DNA from: Dehalogenimonas etheniformans
GTDB lineage: Bacteria; Chloroflexota; Dehalococcoidia; Dehalococcoidales; Dehalococcoidaceae
Reading direction: 5' to 3'
NCBI RefSeq assembly: GCF_014672715.2
Contig: NZ_CP058566.2
Coordinates: 1,240,001-1,304,000, forward strand
DNA length: 64,000 nucleotides
The number at the start of each line of letters is the position of its first letter. Position 1 is the stretch's first letter. Made by a program: the position numbers and the translations under genes. Under the pieces are notes generated by a model. The model was not told the DNA's origin, did no database searches, and saw nothing but the letters and a program-made list of their open reading frames with translations. Positions 61,933 to 64,000 of this stretch are shown in pieces.

Positions 61933-63003
61933 ATGTTAGAACAACTCGAAAAAATCGAACGGCGTTTCAACGAGATCGAACAGGCTATCGCGTCGCCCGA
62001 GATCGCCGCCGATATCCCCCAGCTCACCCACCTCTCGAAGGAACGCGCCGGACTGGAAGAAATAGTCGGCCTGTACCGTAAATACCAGCGGACCGAGAAG
62101 GCGTACGAAGATACTCAGCACCTCCTGGAAACCGAAAAAGATGAGGAAATGCTGGAACTGGCACGGGAGGAGCACAAAAGCCTAAAGGAGCAGAGAGAAG
62201 CGCTGTACGAGGAGCTCAAGATCGCCCTTCTGCCAAAAGACCCGAACGCCGAGCGCAATATCATCATGGAGATCCGGGCGGGCACCGGCGGAGACGAAGC
62301 TAAATTATTTGCCGCCGATCTGTTCCATATGTACACCCGATACGCTGAATCCAAGGGCTGGAAGGTTGATGTCATCGACCTGACCGAGTCCTCTGCCGGA
62401 GTTTTCAAGGAAGTTATTTTCGAGGTTGACGGCGAGGACGTTTACTCCCGCCTCAAGTTCGAGAGCGGCGTGCATCGCGTACAGCGTGTGCCGACGACTG
62501 AAGCCGCCGGTCGCATCCATACTTCCACTGCGACCGTGGCCGTATTGCCTGTTGCCGAGGAAGTGGACATTTCCATCAACCCTGATGAGATACGGACTGA
62601 CATCTTCCATTCCGGTGGCGCCGGCGGTCAAAACGTAAACAAAGTTGCCACTGCGGTACGCCTGACCCACCTCCCCACCGGGCTTGTGGTCATCTGCCAG
62701 GACGAGCGTTCCCAGCTCAGAAACCGCCAGAAGGCAATGGACGTGCTGCGGGCGCGACTGCTTGCCATCGAGCAGGAAAAGAAAGACGCCGAGATGATCG
62801 ATACCCGACGGTCGCAGGTTGGAACTGCCGAACGTTCGGAGAAGATCCGGACTTATAACTTCCCCCAGGACCGCCTCACCGACCACCGGATCGGCCTGTC
62901 GGAGCATAACCTTCCCAAGATCATGGACGGCGACCTCGATGACATCATCGATGCCCTGGCTACCGACGAACAAGCGCGCCTCCTTCAATCCGCCGGTATC
63001 TAA
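61933..63003 (+). CDS. prfA: Peptide chain release factor 1
   Basis: 356 residues. The GGQ motif is in [20 protein letters not shown], and the stop-recognition domain carries [20 protein letters not shown]. The factor releases peptides at UAA and UAG. No frameshift site as found in RF2 (prfB) is present. It is followed after 86 bases by prmC, which methylates the Gln of the GGQ, a conserved pairing. The leader has a -10 box close to the ATG. Confidence 0.95.
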   Translation: MLEQLEKIERRFNEIEQAIASPEIAADIPQLTHLSKERAGLEEIVGLYRKYQRTEKAYEDTQHLLETEKDEEMLELAREEHKSLKEQREALYEELKIALLPKDPNAERNIIMEIRAGTGGDEAKLFAADLFHMYTRYAESKGWKVDVIDLTESSAGVFKEVIFEVDGEDVYSRLKFESGVHRVQRVPTTEAAGRIHTSTATVAVLPVAEEVDISINPDEIRTDIFHSGGAGGQNVNKVATAVRLTHLPTGLVVICQDERSQLRNRQKAMDVLRARLLAIEQEKKDAEMIDTRRSQVGTAERSEKIRTYNFPQDRLTDHRIGLSEHNLPKIMDGDLDDIIDALATDEQARLLQSAGI

Positions 63004-63089
63004 AACCGGCAGTCGTTGCGAACGCCGACAATTCGGGGCGAAGCAATCTCAATGTCAGCCCCGAACCTGTTGTTTTTTTTGAGGTGATA

Positions 63090-63911
63090 ATGCCGACCAT
63101 CGGAAGTGCTCTGGATAGGGCTTCCGCCCGCTTGAATGGTCACTCGGCCCGATCCGACACCGAAGTCTTGCTTCGCCATGTTACCGGCTTGTCCCGGACA
63201 GAATTACTTCTCAAACTCGACCGTGAACTGGATCAGGAATCGTCAACAACCTATTATCAGCTCATCGACCGCTTTGAAGCCGGAGAGCCCCTGCAATACT
63301 TGACCGGTCATATGGAGTTTTACGGATTAGATTTTTATGTCAACCGATCGGTTCTCATCCCCCGCCCCGAAACTGAGATCATGGTCGAAAAAGCCATAGA
63401 GATCGGTAAAAGATATCCCACCCCCATTATCGCCGACGTCGGCTCCGGTTCCGGCGCCGTCGCCGTCACCCTGGCCAAGCACTTGCCACAATCCAGGGTA
63501 ATCGCCCTTGATGTCTCGACTGCCGCCCTTGAAATCGCCCGGCGTAATGCCGCGCGTCCCGAGTGCACCAATATCGAGTTCATCAAGAGCGACCTCCTCG
63601 GAGCTGTCCCCGATAGGCACTTCGATATCATCTGCGCCAACTTGCCCTACGTCCCATCCGCGGAATCACAAAGCAACCGCTTCGAGCCTCAGCTTGCTCT
63701 GGACGGTGGACCGGACGGGCTGAATGCCATCCACCGCCTGATCCGGCAAATGTCATCCAGGGAAGATAAACCTGAGTGGCTTTTGCTGGAGTTCGGTACC
63801 GGCCAGGCCCCGGCGGTCAAATCCATCCTCGATAAGACCTTTCCCGGAAGCCAAACTGAGATCCTCCGCGATTTCATCCCTCTTGATCGCATCTCGGTGA
63901 CCAAACTGTAG
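63090..63911 (+). CDS. prmC: Release factor glutamine methyltransferase PrmC
   Basis: 273 residues from ATG at 63090, with GAGG six bases ahead. An upstream GTG at 63084 is also in frame. The N-terminal helical domain contains ARLNGHSARSDTEVLLRHVTG, and the SAM-binding half has ADVGSGSGAVAVTLAKHLP. The substrate-binding motif reads ANLPYVP where NPPY is usual, so the first Pro is Leu. It methylates the GGQ glutamine of RF1 and RF2. Alternatively it could be a related N5-glutamine methyltransferase, but position after prfA settles it. Confidence 0.93.
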   Translation: MPTIGSALDRASARLNGHSARSDTEVLLRHVTGLSRTELLLKLDRELDQESSTTYYQLIDRFEAGEPLQYLTGHMEFYGLDFYVNRSVLIPRPETEIMVEKAIEIGKRYPTPIIADVGSGSGAVAVTLAKHLPQSRVIALDVSTAALEIARRNAARPECTNIEFIKSDLLGAVPDRHFDIICANLPYVPSAESQSNRFEPQLALDGGPDGLNAIHRLIRQMSSREDKPEWLLLEFGTGQAPAVKSILDKTFPGSQTEILRDFIPLDRISVTKL

Positions 63912-64000
63912 AAATCCGTTCGTGGTGAGCTTGTCGAACCATGAACGGAATCCCCAATGATTTGACCCCCACTCTGTTCTGATGCTAAATTAGGCCCGCC
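63912..64000. repeat. Repeat C relative and intergenic tail
   Basis: CCGTTCGTGGTGAGC, TTGTCGAAC and CATGAACGG (63917-63949) form an imperfect inverted repeat related to the cluster at 15277-15455. No gene is seen before the window end. Confidence 0.6.

Noticed and set aside
1-64000. Insertion sequences or prophage
   Set aside because: No transposase, integrase or phage structural gene was recognised. Only short non-coding repeats are present.

Overview
The window looks like chromosome from a Dehalogenimonas-type organism (class Dehalococcoidia, phylum Chloroflexota). The pointers are three Tat-exported reductive dehalogenase genes with no rdhB anchor gene beside them, an archaeal-style IorAB 2-oxoacid oxidoreductase, an NrpR-type regulator and an archease. 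GC content is moderate, with AT-rich, repeat-loaded intergenic regions. This placement is inferred from gene content and protein style. No database was searched.

Layout. 1-8.3 kb is mostly housekeeping: the frr end, a double CDGSH Fe-S protein, pdxS, a PurS-PurL fusion with purQ, a small lipoprotein cytochrome c and a CBS-less IMPDH-like protein. 8.3-11 kb holds a multi-PAS histidine kinase broken by three frameshifts. 11-26 kb is a type IV pilus locus: prepilin peptidase, three small pilins, PilT, a PilM-PilN fusion, PilO-, PilX-, PilW- and PilV-like proteins, PilC, PilB with two extra N-terminal domains, a LuxR-type regulator with an in-frame stop, and a BldC/MerR-like HTH protein. Two gene-poor stretches (about 12-13.9 kb and 15.3-16.7 kb) are packed with dispersed repeats.

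26-42 kb is mixed metabolism and stress defence: class I aldolase, ECF sigma factor with an overlapping membrane partner, DUF362 protein, iorAB, ferredoxin, superoxide dismutase with a ferritin-like protein, NrpR, MtaB, peroxiredoxin, ABC exporter, archease and an AAC(3)-I-like acetyltransferase. It ends in an rtcB gene reduced to three fragments.

42.7-57 kb is the accessory region of most interest. On the plus strand, an ABC-2 exporter (ATPase plus two permeases) is followed by two tandem B12-binding radical SAM enzymes, each ending in a PqqD/RRE-like domain. This arrangement resembles a peptide-modification and export cassette. Convergent with it on the minus strand are a small radical SAM enzyme, a third B12-binding radical SAM enzyme and three rdhA genes in a row. 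Each rdhA has a near-identical short motif 35-39 nt upstream of its start codon.

57-64 kb carries an MFS exporter, a YDG-repeat surface protein interrupted by an in-frame TGA, tRNA-Arg(TCG), tRNA-His(GTG), prfA and prmC. Four genes or gene remnants are disrupted (histidine kinase, response regulator, rtcB, surface protein). Several genes have a -10 box only 6-15 nt before the start codon, which suggests leaderless or nearly leaderless transcripts.
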